Assembly (NCBI GenBank): GCA_016790965.1
Contig: JAEUNZ010000045.1
Coordinates: 1-64,000 of the forward strand
DNA: 64,000 nt
DNA from: SSSZ01 sp016790965
GTDB taxonomy: Bacteria; Pseudomonadota; Gammaproteobacteria; Burkholderiales; Rhodocyclaceae
Reading direction: 5' to 3'
Shown here piece after piece: positions 50,470-59,744 of this stretch; position 1 is the first letter of the stretch, and each line of letters opens with the position of its first letter. Both the position numbers and the translations under genes were made by a program. The notes beneath the pieces are model-generated. The model had not been told where the DNA came from, made no database searches, and was given only the letters and a program-made list of their open reading frames with translations.

Positions 50470-51476
50470 CAGATTACCCTTGCCGTGAACAGGTCATGCA
50501 TATTGAGGGCACCGAGGAGCCGGCGATCGGCGTCGGCGACCAGGAGGGCGTTGATGCGGAAACGCTCCATCATTTCCACGGCTTCCACCGCCAGCCGGTC
50601 GGCGGCGATGCTGCGGGGGGCGGGGGACATCAGGCTGGCGATGGTGGCGGTCTGTAGGTCGGCTCCCTTTTCGAAGGCACGCCGCAGGTCACCGTCGGTG
50701 AAAATGCCCAGGATGCCGTCGTCAGGCGCGACGATGGCGATGAGGCCCAGGCCGCCGCGGGACATGGCCAGGATGGCCTCGCGCAGGGCCGTGTCCGGCG
50801 CGACGGCGGGGACGGCCTCCCGTGCCCGCATGACGTCCCGTACGTGGGTGAGCAGGCGGCGGCCCAGGGAACCGCCCGGGTGGGAGCGGGCAAAGTCGTC
50901 GGGCCCGAAACCCCGGGCGTCGAGCAGGGCGACGGCCAGGGCGTCGCCCAGGGCCAGGGCCGCGGTGGTGCTGGCGGTGGGGGCGAGGTTGTGGGGGCAG
51001 GCTTCCTGGGCGACGGCGGCATCCAGGTGCACGTCCGCCTCCCGGGCGAGTGAAGAAGCCGCGTTGCCGGTCATGGCCACCAGCTTGGCGCCCTGGCGCT
51101 TGACCAGGGGCACGATGCGCACCAGTTCCTCGGATTCGCCGGAATTGGACAGGGCGAGCAGGACATCGTCCCGGGCGATCATGCCCAGATCGCCGTGGCT
51201 TGCTTCGGCGGGGTGCACGAAATAGGCCGGGGTTCCCGTGCTGGCCATGGTGGCTGCGATCTTGCGCGCGATGTGGCCGGACTTGCCCATGCCGCTCACG
51301 ATGAGGCGGCCCTTGCTATGCAGGATGAGATCCACCGCGGCCGCGAAGGAAGCATCCAGACGGTCCATCATGCCGCTCACCGCGGCGGCTTCGATGGTCA
51401 GCGTCTGGCGGGCCAGTTGCAGAGCCCGTTGCGGCGAGAAGTTGGGGGCGGTGGCGCTTGTTTCCATGCTTTTCAT
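50469..51476 (-). CDS. kdsD: Arabinose-5-phosphate isomerase
   Basis: This 335-residue isomerase converts ribulose 5-phosphate to arabinose 5-phosphate, the first step towards KDO. The SIS domain has GMGKSGHIARKIAATMASTGTPAYFVHPAEASHGDLGM and LSNSGESEE; two CBS domains follow (about 215-330). The start is ATG 51474-51476 or 51465-51467; neither has a strong ribosome site. It is first in the LPS operon and divergent from a KefC-type antiporter. Confidence 0.94.
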   Translation of the reverse strand: MKSMETSATAPNFSPQRALQLARQTLTIEAAAVSGMMDRLDASFAAAVDLILHSKGRLIVSGMGKSGHIARKIAATMASTGTPAYFVHPAEASHGDLGMIARDDVLLALSNSGESEELVRIVPLVKRQGAKLVAMTGNAASSLAREADVHLDAAVAQEACPHNLAPTASTTAALALGDALAVALLDARGFGPDDFARSHPGGSLGRRLLTHVRDVMRAREAVPAVAPDTALREAILAMSRGGLGLIAIVAPDDGILGIFTDGDLRRAFEKGADLQTATIASLMSPAPRSIAADRLAVEAVEMMERFRINALLVADADRRLLGALNMHDLFTARVI

Positions 51477-51519
51477 GCGATGATGGTGGCCGGAGTATAC
51501 CCGAGTTCGCCAGCCGACC

Positions 51520-53475
51520 TTGAACGCCCTTGCCCTCGTCCTCGTCCTGCTCGGTGCCTCGGTGGGGGCGGTGGTGCTCTTCCGCCGCCTCAACCTTCCG
51601 CCCATCCTGGCCTATCTGGCGGTGGGCAGCCTCATCGGCCCCCACGCCCTCAATCTCTTGCAGGATGTGTCGCGGGCGCAGCATCTGGCCGAGTTCGGCG
51701 TCGTCTTCCTGATGTTCTCGATCGGGCTGGAGTTTTCCCTGCCCAAGCTCTTCGCCATGAAGCGCATCGTCTTCGGGCTGGGCCTGTTGCAGGTGGTCGT
51801 GACCCTGGGCCTGGTGGCCGGTATTGTCATGCTCCTCGGGTTTTCCTGGCATCTGGGCGTCGCCCTGGGGGGCATCCTGGCCATGTCGTCCACCGCCGTG
51901 TTGAGCAAGCTGCTGGCCGAACGGCTGGCCCTGGATTCGCCTCACGGTCGGGACATCATGGGCGTCTTGCTCTTCCAGGATCTGGCGGTGGTGCCCCTGC
52001 TGGTCCTCCTGCCCGCCCTGTCGCAGCCGCCCGAGATGCTGGCCATGCTCATGGGCAAGGCCTTGCTCAAGGCCGTAGCGGTCCTGGCGCTCATTCTCTA
52101 TTTCGGCCAGCACTTGATGCGGCGCTGGTTCCACATCGTGGCCCGGGCCAAGTCCTCCGAGGTGTTCATACTCAACGTGCTGCTCATCACCCTGGGGCTG
52201 GCCCAGGTCACGGAACTGGCTGGTCTCTCCCTTGCCCTGGGGGCCTTTGTCGCCGGCATGCTCATTTCGGAAACGGAATACCGCATCCAGGTGGAGGAGG
52301 ACATCAAGCCCTTTCGCGACGTGCTCATGGGCCTCTTTTTCGTCACCATCGGGGTCCGCCTCAATATGGAAATCCTGGTGGACAACTGGGGGCTGGTGCT
52401 CCTGGTGGTCTGCGCCATCCTCACGCTCAAGGCCCTGGTGGCGGGGCTGCTGGCCTGGCGCCTCGGCGCCAGCCAGGGCAACGCCATCCGGGTCGGGCTT
52501 TGGTTGGCGGCGGGGGGCGAGTTCGGCTTCGTGCTCCTGGGCGAAGTGGGGGGGATGCCCAAGATCGTCGAGCAGGTTGTCCTTACGGCCCTGGTGCTGT
52601 CCATGCTGGCGGCGCCCTTCATCGTCCAGTACAGCGAAAAGCTCGTCATGCGCTTCGTGGCCAGCGAATGGCTATTGCGCTCCATGCAGCTCACCAGTAT
52701 TGCAGCCCAATCCATGACGACGGAAAAGCACGCCATCCTTTGCGGCTTCGGGCGCAACGGCCAGTATCTGGCCCGCTTCCTCACCCAGGAAGGGGTGAAC
52801 TACGTCGCCCTCGACCTGGACCCGGACCGGGTACGGGAAGCGTCCGCAGCGGGGGAGAACGTGGTCTTCGGCGACGCGACGCGGCGTGAGAGCCTCACGG
52901 CCGCGGGGCTGTTGCGGGCCAGCGTGGTCATCGTTTCGGTGGCCGACACCCCGGCGGCGGAGCGCATCCTGCACCACGTCCACGAATTGCGTCCCGAGTT
53001 GCCGGTGGTGGTGCGGACCAGCGACGAAAAGGACATGGACCGGCTCAGTCGGGCCGGGGCGGCAGAGGTCGTTCCCGAAACCCTGGAGGCCAGCCTGATG
53101 CTCGCCTCCCACGCCCTGGTCCTGGTGGGGGTGCCCCTCAATCGTGTGCTCAAGCGGGTGCGCCTGGCTCGCTCGCAGCGCTACAAGCTGCTACGGGGCT
53201 TTTTCCACGGCCTCTCCGACCGGGACGAGGACGATTCGGGCCAGCCACGGCTCCATTCGGTGTGGCTGGGCAAGGGCGCGGCGGCCATCGGCCGGCCCCT
53301 GGCCGACCTCGATCTGGTCGGCTTGGGCTGCGAAGTGAGCGCCATCCGCCGGCGTGGCATTCGCGCGGTGGAGCCGGACCTGGCCATGACCCTGGAGGAA
53401 GGCGATGTGGTGGTCCTGCTTGGGGTTCCCGAAGTGCTCGATGCCGCTGAGCAAAGGCTGTTGCGGGGGAGTTGA
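51520..53475 (+). CDS. K+/H+ antiporter of the KefB/KefC/YbaL (CPA2) type
   Basis: This 651-residue protein has a Na+/H+-exchanger domain of about 12 helices (about residues 1-385), followed by a TrkA-N Rossmann domain (HAILCGFGRNGQYLARFL) and a TrkA-C-like end (LADLDLVGLGCEVSAIRRRG). It resembles KefB/KefC/YbaL. No KefF/KefG-type ancillary protein is adjacent. The start is TTG 51520; a good ribosome site is not visible. It is followed by an intergenic repeat. Confidence 0.88.
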   Translation: MNALALVLVLLGASVGAVVLFRRLNLPPILAYLAVGSLIGPHALNLLQDVSRAQHLAEFGVVFLMFSIGLEFSLPKLFAMKRIVFGLGLLQVVVTLGLVAGIVMLLGFSWHLGVALGGILAMSSTAVLSKLLAERLALDSPHGRDIMGVLLFQDLAVVPLLVLLPALSQPPEMLAMLMGKALLKAVAVLALILYFGQHLMRRWFHIVARAKSSEVFILNVLLITLGLAQVTELAGLSLALGAFVAGMLISETEYRIQVEEDIKPFRDVLMGLFFVTIGVRLNMEILVDNWGLVLLVVCAILTLKALVAGLLAWRLGASQGNAIRVGLWLAAGGEFGFVLLGEVGGMPKIVEQVVLTALVLSMLAAPFIVQYSEKLVMRFVASEWLLRSMQLTSIAAQSMTTEKHAILCGFGRNGQYLARFLTQEGVNYVALDLDPDRVREASAAGENVVFGDATRRESLTAAGLLRASVVIVSVADTPAAERILHHVHELRPELPVVVRTSDEKDMDRLSRAGAAEVVPETLEASLMLASHALVLVGVPLNRVLKRVRLARSQRYKLLRGFFHGLSDRDEDDSGQPRLHSVWLGKGAAAIGRPLADLDLVGLGCEVSAIRRRGIRAVEPDLAMTLEEGDVVVLLGVPEVLDAAEQRLLRGS

Positions 53476-53567
53476 ACCCCTCCCGGACCCCTTCTTACGC
53501 CTTGCGCGAGAAGAGGGGGCGGTGCACTCTGCCAAAGGCGTTAGCTGAAACCCCTTCCCCACCCCGA

Positions 53568-53588
53568 CCCTCCCCTTGAAGGGGAGGG
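53568..53588. repeat. CCCTCCCC-TTGAA-GGGGAGGG intergenic palindrome
   Basis: An 8-bp perfect palindrome of a type seen dispersed in many proteobacterial genomes lies in the gap after the antiporter. It may act as a terminator hairpin for the antiporter and the convergent pilin gene, but no T-run follows. Confidence 0.5.
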
Positions 53589-53639
53589 GGCAAGCACCAG
53601 GCAGTGCGCAGCATCGCGCTGGCGCCTGCACGGCGGGAC

Positions 53640-54329
53640 TCAGTAGCCGGCGCAGACGATGTACTGCTGGCCGTCGACGATGGCGTTGGTAGCCACCGCC
53701 GGCGCGCCGCGGGCCGCGCCCACGGCGACGGCCTGCACCGATCCACCGGCGGTGTTACCGTCGTCCATGGTGGTGTCGATCTGGCGCACGTAACGGCCGA
53801 GGATGCCGCCGGAGCAGACGAAGAAGGACCCCCGCATGCCGGCGATAAAGGGCGCCGCGGCGCCTGCATTGTTGATGCCACTCTCGATGCCGATACGGCC
53901 ACCGTCGGCATTGACCGGGGCGTAGTTGGCGTCGGCGGTATTGACCGATCCCGTGGCCAGGTTGGCCAGGCGAACGTGCTGCCAGAAGACGTAGGTCTCG
54001 GCGGAGACCGCTGCGGCGTCCCAGTCGCCATCCAGGCGTCCGTTGTTTACCGCGCACACTCCCGCAGCAGCAGGGGCGCACACCGTGGCGACGCCGGCCC
54101 CGAATGCGGTGTCGAGCTGATTCTGGTTCTGATCCCCCGGGAAGGCGCGGAAGCGGTCCTGGTACCCATAGACCAGGGCCGAGACGGTGCGGAAGTCGCC
54201 CACCATGTTCTTGACCCGGGCGCTGTTGATGAGCTCCTGCCCCTTGAGGACGCCCCCCAGCAGGAGACCGATGATGACGAGGACGATGGCGATTTCGACC
54301 AGGGTGAAACCCGCTTGTTTGTTTTTCAT
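53640..54329 (-). CDS. Type IV prepilin/pseudopilin
   Basis: This 229-residue protein has a class-III signal peptide: short basic leader, then GFTLVEIAIVLVIIGLLLGGVLKGQELI with the cleavage Gly, F+1 and E+5. The C-terminal part is Gly/Ala-rich with a Cys pair near residues 84 and 92 and others near 171 and 226 for a disulphide loop. It has its own sigma-54 promoter and ends near an intergenic repeat. It is separated from the assembly operon (57.7-64.0 kb) by a histidine kinase and a cyclase gene. Confidence 0.88.
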   Translation of the reverse strand: MKNKQAGFTLVEIAIVLVIIGLLLGGVLKGQELINSARVKNMVGDFRTVSALVYGYQDRFRAFPGDQNQNQLDTAFGAGVATVCAPAAAGVCAVNNGRLDGDWDAAAVSAETYVFWQHVRLANLATGSVNTADANYAPVNADGGRIGIESGINNAGAAAPFIAGMRGSFFVCSGGILGRYVRQIDTTMDDGNTAGGSVQAVAVGAARGAPAVATNAIVDGQQYIVCAGY

Positions 54330-54364
54330 GGCATGCTCTCAGGCAAGAAAGTGTGCATAAGCTT

Positions 54365-54380
54365 AAGCAAAACCCGTGCC
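54365..54380 (-). promoter_or_regulatory. Sigma-54 (-24/-12) promoter of the prepilin gene
   Basis: On the minus strand the sequence GGCACGGGTTTTGCTT has GG at 54379-54380 and GC at 54367-54368 with exactly 10 bp between, close to the consensus. A start near 54355 would leave about 25 bp before the ATG. Type IV pilin genes are classic RpoN/PilSR targets. Confidence 0.75.
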
Positions 54381-54431
54381 TATTACTAAAGTAATATTTG
54401 ATGGCTCCAGGGGGCGGTTTCGGAAATCAAG

Positions 54432-54449
54432 GTGTCAAAAATCTGACAC
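54432..54449. promoter_or_regulatory. GTGTCA-N6-TGACAC enhancer-like palindrome
   Basis: A perfect 6-bp inverted repeat with a 6-bp spacer lies about 50 bp upstream of the -24 box of the pilin promoter. That distance fits an activator site for sigma-54. PilR sites in Pseudomonas contain TGTC repeats. It also lies 13 bp before the start of the divergent kinase gene, so it could autoregulate that gene. Confidence 0.5.
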
Positions 54450-54461
54450 AACAGTCGAAAG

Positions 54462-56165
54462 ATGAACGCTTTCCCTTTCAAACCCCCGGTCGCCTGGATC
54501 GCCCGCCATCCCAATCTGCTCTTGGCGGCGCACCTCCTGGTGCTTCACGTCACCGCCTTCGGCGGCTGGCAGGTGCCGGCGGTGCGCCTGCTCTGGCCGG
54601 TGGCCCTGGGCCTCGTGCTGCTCTGGCAGCCTTTCGTGGCCGGGGAAAAGCGCGTCGGCCCCGCCCAGGGGGCCATCCTGCTGCTCATCGTCGCCGCCAC
54701 CACGGTCTTTCTCAATCCCTGGATTCTCCTCATCTGGTGCGGAGCCCTCGCCGCGGTCATCGGGGGCCGCGTCTTTTGGACCGGCAAGCGCCTGGAGCGG
54801 GTTGGATTCCTCTACGCCTTCGGCTACTTGCTCGGGCTGGTGATCCTGGGCATCGTCCCGGAGGCGGCGCCCGGCGCCCTTTCCCTGGAACCCCTGTCCC
54901 GGGAAGGGCTGCGCCTGCAATACCCCCTCCTGCTCCTGGTGCTGCCGCTCTTTCCGGCGCGCCCGGTGCGCTGGCGCGCCGGGGACGCCTTCGATTTTCT
55001 CTATGGCGTCCTGGTGTTCCTGTTCCTGGCGGTCTTCGTCCTGGGCAGCATCGCCTACATGCTCATCGGGCAGGTGAATTACCTGGAGGCGGTGTTCCGC
55101 ACTTCCCTTTCCCTGGCCGGGGCGCTCCTGGTCCTTGCCTGGCTGTGGAACCCACGGGCGGGATTTTCCGGCATCGGATCGGTATTCTCGCGCTACGTCC
55201 TTTCCATCGGCCTGCCCCTGGAGCAATGGCTGGTCTACATCAAGGAGGAAAGCGATCGTCAGGTGGACCCCGAGCACTTCCTGCAGGCCATCATGGCGCG
55301 CCTGCTGCAACTGCCCTGGGTGACGGGGGCGCGCTGGGCCGCCGAGGGTCTGGAGGGGAAGGCGGGGACCCAGTCGGCCGCCACCTACGAATACTCCCGC
55401 GGCAGCACCTTGCGACTGACCCTGTGTTTTCGCCAGCCGCCCTCGCCGGCGGTCTGCTGGCACGTCGACTGGTTGCTGCGCCTGGCGGCGGAGTTCTACC
55501 TGGTCAAGCGCCAGACCCGGGAATTGAACCGGGTGGCCTACCAGCAGGCGGTGTACGAAACCGGGGCCCGCGTCACCCACGACGTGAAGAACCTGCTCCA
55601 GTCGCTCCACACCCTGTGCTATGCCGCCGCCCAGCCCGGGGAGCCGGCGGCGGTGGCCGACCTTCTCGGGCGCCAGCTTCCCCAGATCACCGAGCGCCTG
55701 AAAGCGACCCTTGAGAAGTTGCAGCGCCCTCCCCGGGTGGCCGACGACCTCACTCAGGCCCGGGGCTGGTGGGAATCCCTGCAACAGCGTTACAGCGGGG
55801 CGCCGATCACCTGGGTGAACGGCTATTGGCACGAGGGCGCCATGGTGCCCAAGGGACTCTTCGACAGCGTGGCGGAAAACCTGCTGCAGAACGCCCTGGC
55901 CAAGGGACGCCGTGAAGACGGTCTGGAGATCGTCGCCGAGCTGGCGCCCGGCGCCCGGGGTTGGGCCCTGCGGGTCTGCGACACCGGCTCGCCGGTGGCC
56001 GAGGGGCTTGCGCACCGCCTCTTCCGGGAACCGGTGCCCTCGGAGGACGGCCTGGGCATCGGTCTCTACCACGCCGCCCGGCAGGCGGAAGAGCTCGACT
56101 ACCGCCTGGCCCTGGAGGAAGACCGGCCCGGCCACGTGAGCTTCATCCTGGCCCCCCGGGGCTGA
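54462..56165 (+). CDS. Multi-pass membrane sensor histidine kinase
   Basis: The 567-residue protein has about eight N-terminal helices (about 20-235), a cytoplasmic region and then a histidine kinase: THDVKNLLQSLHTL with the phospho-His, ENLLQNALAKGR (N box), RVCDTGSPV and GLGIGLYHAARQ. The H-box resembles that of PrsK/PilS-like kinases. It is divergent from the prepilin gene and may be the sensor for its promoter. No response regulator is next to it. The sensory signal is unknown. Confidence 0.82.
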   Translation: MNAFPFKPPVAWIARHPNLLLAAHLLVLHVTAFGGWQVPAVRLLWPVALGLVLLWQPFVAGEKRVGPAQGAILLLIVAATTVFLNPWILLIWCGALAAVIGGRVFWTGKRLERVGFLYAFGYLLGLVILGIVPEAAPGALSLEPLSREGLRLQYPLLLLVLPLFPARPVRWRAGDAFDFLYGVLVFLFLAVFVLGSIAYMLIGQVNYLEAVFRTSLSLAGALLVLAWLWNPRAGFSGIGSVFSRYVLSIGLPLEQWLVYIKEESDRQVDPEHFLQAIMARLLQLPWVTGARWAAEGLEGKAGTQSAATYEYSRGSTLRLTLCFRQPPSPAVCWHVDWLLRLAAEFYLVKRQTRELNRVAYQQAVYETGARVTHDVKNLLQSLHTLCYAAAQPGEPAAVADLLGRQLPQITERLKATLEKLQRPPRVADDLTQARGWWESLQQRYSGAPITWVNGYWHEGAMVPKGLFDSVAENLLQNALAKGRREDGLEIVAELAPGARGWALRVCDTGSPVAEGLAHRLFREPVPSEDGLGIGLYHAARQAEELDYRLALEEDRPGHVSFILAPRG

Positions 56166-56254
56166 AGGGGCTGGCACCGCGTCAATCGGGATGGGGCGCT
56201 TTGTCCCGGCTCCGGGTGGGGGCAGTCGCCGCGACTGCCGGCCTGCTCTCCTCC

Positions 56255-57622
56255 CTACCCTCGCAGGGCGACGCCGGCCGGAAGCGGATCGAGGCCTGCG
56301 TCACCTGCTTCGGCGAGGGGCAAATCCTCGCCTTCCTGCGTGGGCGAGGCCCGCCGGGGGGCGATGAGGCGATGCACCACCGTATCCCCCTTGCCCTTGA
56401 GGTAAAGGGTCTGGGGATCGTGAAACTCGAAGCGGTCCCGCAGGCGCCGCCAGGTAAGTTCGTCCACCTGGATCATGCCGGGGACGCCTTCGCTGGTGAT
56501 GCGGCTGGCCAGGTTGACCGTATCGCCCCACAGGTCGTAAATGAATTTTTTCTTGCCCACCACCCCGGCCACCACCGGGCCGGTGCCGATGCCGATGCGG
56601 ATTTCAACGTGCATCTGATTGACCGCCGTATCGCGCTGTAGGAGATCGCGCATGGCGATGGCCAGTTCGGCGATGGCCTCGGTATAGTTCTCCGGGCCGT
56701 CGTTCAGCCCGCCGGCCACCATGTAGGCGTCGCCGATGGTCTTGATCTTCTCCATGCCGTACTGCTCGGCCAATTCGTCGAAGGAAGAGAAGATGCGGTT
56801 CAGCATGCTGAACACTTGCTGCGGCGTGAGCCCTTCCGCAACCCGGGTGAAATTGACGATGTCCGCGAACATGACCGTCACGTCGGCAAAGCCGTCGGCG
56901 ATGGTCTGGCGCTCGTGCTTGAGCCGCTCCGCTACCGGGGCAGGAAGGATGTTGAGCAGGAGGCGTTCCGAGCGTTCCTGCTCGTCCTTGAGCAGCAGAT
57001 GGGCCGATTCGAGTTCCGCTTGGGCGCGGGCCTTTTCCAGGGTCGAATAGCGCAGCAGGAGGTAGACGATGGTCGAAATGGCCGCGAAATTGAGGGCAAA
57101 GAAGAAAACGCTGGTGCGGATCGACACCACCGGGGCGCTGGCGGGGGCGAGGTGGTAGGCGTCGGCCAGCAAGTAGTCGAACAGGCCGGACAGGGCGGTG
57201 AGGAAGAGGTAGGCCACGAACCAGGCCAGGGACTCCCGGGGGCCGAGGATGAGCACGGCGCCGATGGGAGCCAGCAGGCCCCACAGGCTGACGCCGCTGG
57301 CCGTGATGAAATTGCCGATGCTCCACTGCACCACGAAGGGCACGAAAAGAAAGAGCGCCAGTTGGGTATGGCGGAAGAAATCGAAATTGCGCGTCTTGAA
57401 GTAGAGCAGCAGATTGCCCACCAGCAGGAGCTGGAAAGCGACTGGCGGCGTGGCGGAGAACTGGGGTCCCAGTTGCCAGTAGAGGAAGAGCCAGAGAATG
57501 GCGCCCAGGCTGACCAGGCCGGTGGCGAAAATGAGCAGGGACTTGCTCAGGCGCGTATTGGCATCGTCGCCGGGATCGAAACCGGAATCGCGCAGATTGA
57601 ACAGGGAGTGGTTTTCTTTCAT
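56255..57622 (-). CDS. Class III adenylate/guanylate cyclase with membrane sensor region
   Basis: The 455-residue protein has six N-terminal helices (about 25-190), a linker and a cyclase domain: VTVMFADIVNFT with the metal Asp pair, LNRIFSSFDELAEQYGMEKIKTIGDAYMVAGG, then IGIGTGPVVAGVVG and YDLWGDTVNLASRI. Lys in KIKTIGD and Asp in LWGDTVN favour ATP, so cAMP is the likely product. It converges with the kinase gene and is not coupled to the pilus operon, though cAMP controls pili in several bacteria. Confidence 0.88.
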   Translation of the reverse strand: MKENHSLFNLRDSGFDPGDDANTRLSKSLLIFATGLVSLGAILWLFLYWQLGPQFSATPPVAFQLLLVGNLLLYFKTRNFDFFRHTQLALFLFVPFVVQWSIGNFITASGVSLWGLLAPIGAVLILGPRESLAWFVAYLFLTALSGLFDYLLADAYHLAPASAPVVSIRTSVFFFALNFAAISTIVYLLLRYSTLEKARAQAELESAHLLLKDEQERSERLLLNILPAPVAERLKHERQTIADGFADVTVMFADIVNFTRVAEGLTPQQVFSMLNRIFSSFDELAEQYGMEKIKTIGDAYMVAGGLNDGPENYTEAIAELAIAMRDLLQRDTAVNQMHVEIRIGIGTGPVVAGVVGKKKFIYDLWGDTVNLASRITSEGVPGMIQVDELTWRRLRDRFEFHDPQTLYLKGKGDTVVHRLIAPRRASPTQEGEDLPLAEAGDAGLDPLPAGVALRG

Positions 57623-57746
57623 GGGAACCCGGCGGCGGCAAAAACCGCAGCCGCAGTGTGGCAGCCGGGCCGGGAGCGGTCAATACGGCGGGATGGGCGG
57701 CGGGATGGGCGGCGGGCCTACCCCGCCGGTATCGGTCCCCTTCCGT

Positions 57747-58433
57747 TCAGGGGAGGCGGCCGGCGGTGATCATGCGGTTGAACAGCACGTTGGGCGAGAG
57801 CCAGACCACCTGATCGTCGAAGACCCCGGGCCCCGGCGCTTGAGGGGGGCGCAGGACGAAGCTGGTGTCGCCGTCTGTGTTCTCCAGTTCCTCGGCGGTG
57901 ACCGCCGCCGCGTTGGCGCCGCCGGCCGCGTTGGTCGCTCCCAGGCCGTTGGGGCCGTGGGAGAGCAGGACGGCAGGCAGGGTCGTGGCCAGGGTGGTGA
58001 CGCAGGCGGCATCCTGGCAGACGCGCAGCGTCGCGGCGGTTGCCAGGGTGAAGCCGACGTCGGAACGGGAGAAGCTGCCTTCGACCCGGTAACGGATGCG
58101 ATTGCTCCAAGCGTCCAGGGGGGCGACCCCCAGGGTGGACCAGGGCAGGAGGCCTTCGGGACTGGTGCAGGCGTTGGCGGCGCGGTTTTCCAGGCCATCG
58201 CCATTGGTGTCCGGGCAGGGCAGATAGGGACGGCCGTCCAGGGCGCTGTGGGATGCGGCGTAGCCCAGGAGCGCCTCCCGTGCTTCCAGAAGCAGATTCT
58301 GAGTCTCGCTGCGGGTGCGTTGGTCGCTCTGGACGCCTGCGGCAATCATCAGGCCGCCGGTGAGCAGGGCGACGATGACCAGAACGATGGTCAGTTCGAC
58401 CAGGGTGAAGCCCCGCAGGCTGTTGCGCTTCAT
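57747..58433 (-). CDS. Type IV pilin-like protein (pseudopilin)
   Basis: This 228-residue protein has the class-III leader and helix GFTLVELTIVLVIVALLTGGLMIAAG. The body carries SALDGRPYLPCPDTNGDGLENRAANAC, whose PCPDTNGDG pattern recurs in pilins of this type. It is the last gene of the assembly operon and its start overlaps the previous stop (ATGA). Confidence 0.85.
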   Translation of the reverse strand: MKRNSLRGFTLVELTIVLVIVALLTGGLMIAAGVQSDQRTRSETQNLLLEAREALLGYAASHSALDGRPYLPCPDTNGDGLENRAANACTSPEGLLPWSTLGVAPLDAWSNRIRYRVEGSFSRSDVGFTLATAATLRVCQDAACVTTLATTLPAVLLSHGPNGLGATNAAGGANAAAVTAEELENTDGDTSFVLRPPQAPGPGVFDDQVVWLSPNVLFNRMITAGRLP

Positions 58434-59404
58434 GGCAGCACCTTCAGCGTCCTGCCACCCAGGGTGATGAGGGCCGAATGGGCGTCGGCCCGGGTGTAGG
58501 CGGCGAGGGGGAACCAGCCGTTGGCCAGCAGCCAGTTGAACGTGGTGGCGTCGAAAGTCATGTCCTTGTAGGGCATCGTTCCGGAAATCACCCCGGCTTC
58601 GGCGATGCCGTCCGCGTCACTGTCGGCCCAGGGAAATTCGCCGAAATCGTTGTGAAAGCGGCGCAGCCCGCCCACGGTGGCTTCGCCCCCCAACTCGGCC
58701 AGCACCCGGGTGACCAGGCGGGTCATCAGCTCCGTACGGGTGATGGTGAGCACCCGGTCGTTGAAGGTCGCGGCCGGTCCCTGGCTCACGAAGGCGACGC
58801 CCCCGGCGTTGCCGAGATCGAGATAATCCGCCGCCGCCGGGGGATTGGCGGCGGTCGGGAGCGTACGGGACTGACCCGGCAGCGGGACGCCCGGCGCGAT
58901 GATCAGGGCGACTGCCGCATTGGCCACCCCGTCGACGCTCAGTTGTCCGACGGTGTTGGTATTGATGGGGGCGCTGCGCAATCCGGGTGACAGGACGTAC
59001 CACAGGGGAGCGCCGGACACGTCCTGCAGGACGCCCTGCTTCAGGGTGCGCCACGCGAGCCTTCCCGTCAGCGGGCCAGGAGCGGTGCAGGCGGCCCGGG
59101 CCTGACCCTCGTTGGCACTGCCCAGGGCGACGGTGTCTTCGGGGCAGGGCATGAGTCCGGGATGGCTGGCGTGGGCGGCCGACCAGCCCAGCACGGCGTC
59201 TTTGGCTTCCCGTAGCGCGGTGGCGGTCAGCGTCTCCCCCTGCCGCCGCGCCTCGGCACCGTTCCAGGCGCCGAGAAACAAGGCCGCGCCGGCCATGACG
59301 ACCACCATCAGCAGCAGTAGCAGGGCGACGCCTGACTGCCGGCCCCCGCGGATCTGCAGCTTACGGCCGCTGCGGCGCGGGGCGGACGGTGAGGGTTCCG
59401 CCAT
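58430..59404 (-). CDS. Membrane-anchored pilus/secretion accessory protein (PilX/MshP-like position)
   Basis: This 324-residue protein has one N-terminal helix (GVALLLLLMVVVMAGAALFLGAW), and downstream LMPCPEDT resembles the PCPD segment of the next gene. It has no FTLVE motif, so it is not a standard pilin. Position and length suit the minor PilX/MshP-like components. It overlaps the preceding gene by 44 bp and the next by 4 bp. Confidence 0.6.
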   Translation of the reverse strand: MAEPSPSAPRRSGRKLQIRGGRQSGVALLLLLMVVVMAGAALFLGAWNGAEARRQGETLTATALREAKDAVLGWSAAHASHPGLMPCPEDTVALGSANEGQARAACTAPGPLTGRLAWRTLKQGVLQDVSGAPLWYVLSPGLRSAPINTNTVGQLSVDGVANAAVALIIAPGVPLPGQSRTLPTAANPPAAADYLDLGNAGGVAFVSQGPAATFNDRVLTITRTELMTRLVTRVLAELGGEATVGGLRRFHNDFGEFPWADSDADGIAEAGVISGTMPYKDMTFDATTFNWLLANGWFPLAAYTRADAHSALITLGGRTLKVLP

Positions 59405-59744
59405 CGAGGAGATCCTTGGCGCTACGGTCGTCGGGGGCTGCGAGGGTCTGGCCCGGTTTGAGGGGGAGGGGCGTCAGGGGGACCCTTTCCTCGGCGACGG
59501 GGGCGCCGTTGATCCAGGCCGTGTTGCGCCCGCTGCTGCGCAGCACGCGGCCGTTGAGGGTGGTGGGGCCGCTGGTGGTGGGGCCGGGAAGGCTCGGGTT
59601 GAGGCGCTTCCGGTCCAGTTCGGCACGCTGTTCCGGGGTGTTGAACAGGCGTCCCAGGGGGGCGGGCTCGGCGGCCTCGGCCGGCGCGGCCAGGGCTGCG
59701 GCGAGGACCATGGCCGGGAACAGGGCGCGGGGGGCGACGGTCAT
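59361..59744 (-). CDS. Small periplasmic PilP/MshK-like protein
   Basis: This 127-residue exported protein has a signal peptide (LFPAMVLAAALAAPAEA) and a C-terminal segment GRVLRSSGRNTAWINGAPVAEE, typical of the HR-type domain of MshK/GspC/PilP-like proteins. It probably connects inner-membrane PilO-like proteins to the secretin. The secretin gene is not in the window. It is coupled to the gene upstream by 4 bp. Confidence 0.65.
   Translation of the reverse strand: MTVAPRALFPAMVLAAALAAPAEAAEPAPLGRLFNTPEQRAELDRKRLNPSLPGPTTSGPTTLNGRVLRSSGRNTAWINGAPVAEERVPLTPLPLKPGQTLAAPDDRSAKDLLDGGTLTVRPAPQRP

Noticed and set aside
53568..53588. Palindrome as a true terminator
   Set aside because: There is no T-run on either strand and the sequence is a common dispersed repeat, so I list it as a repeat only.
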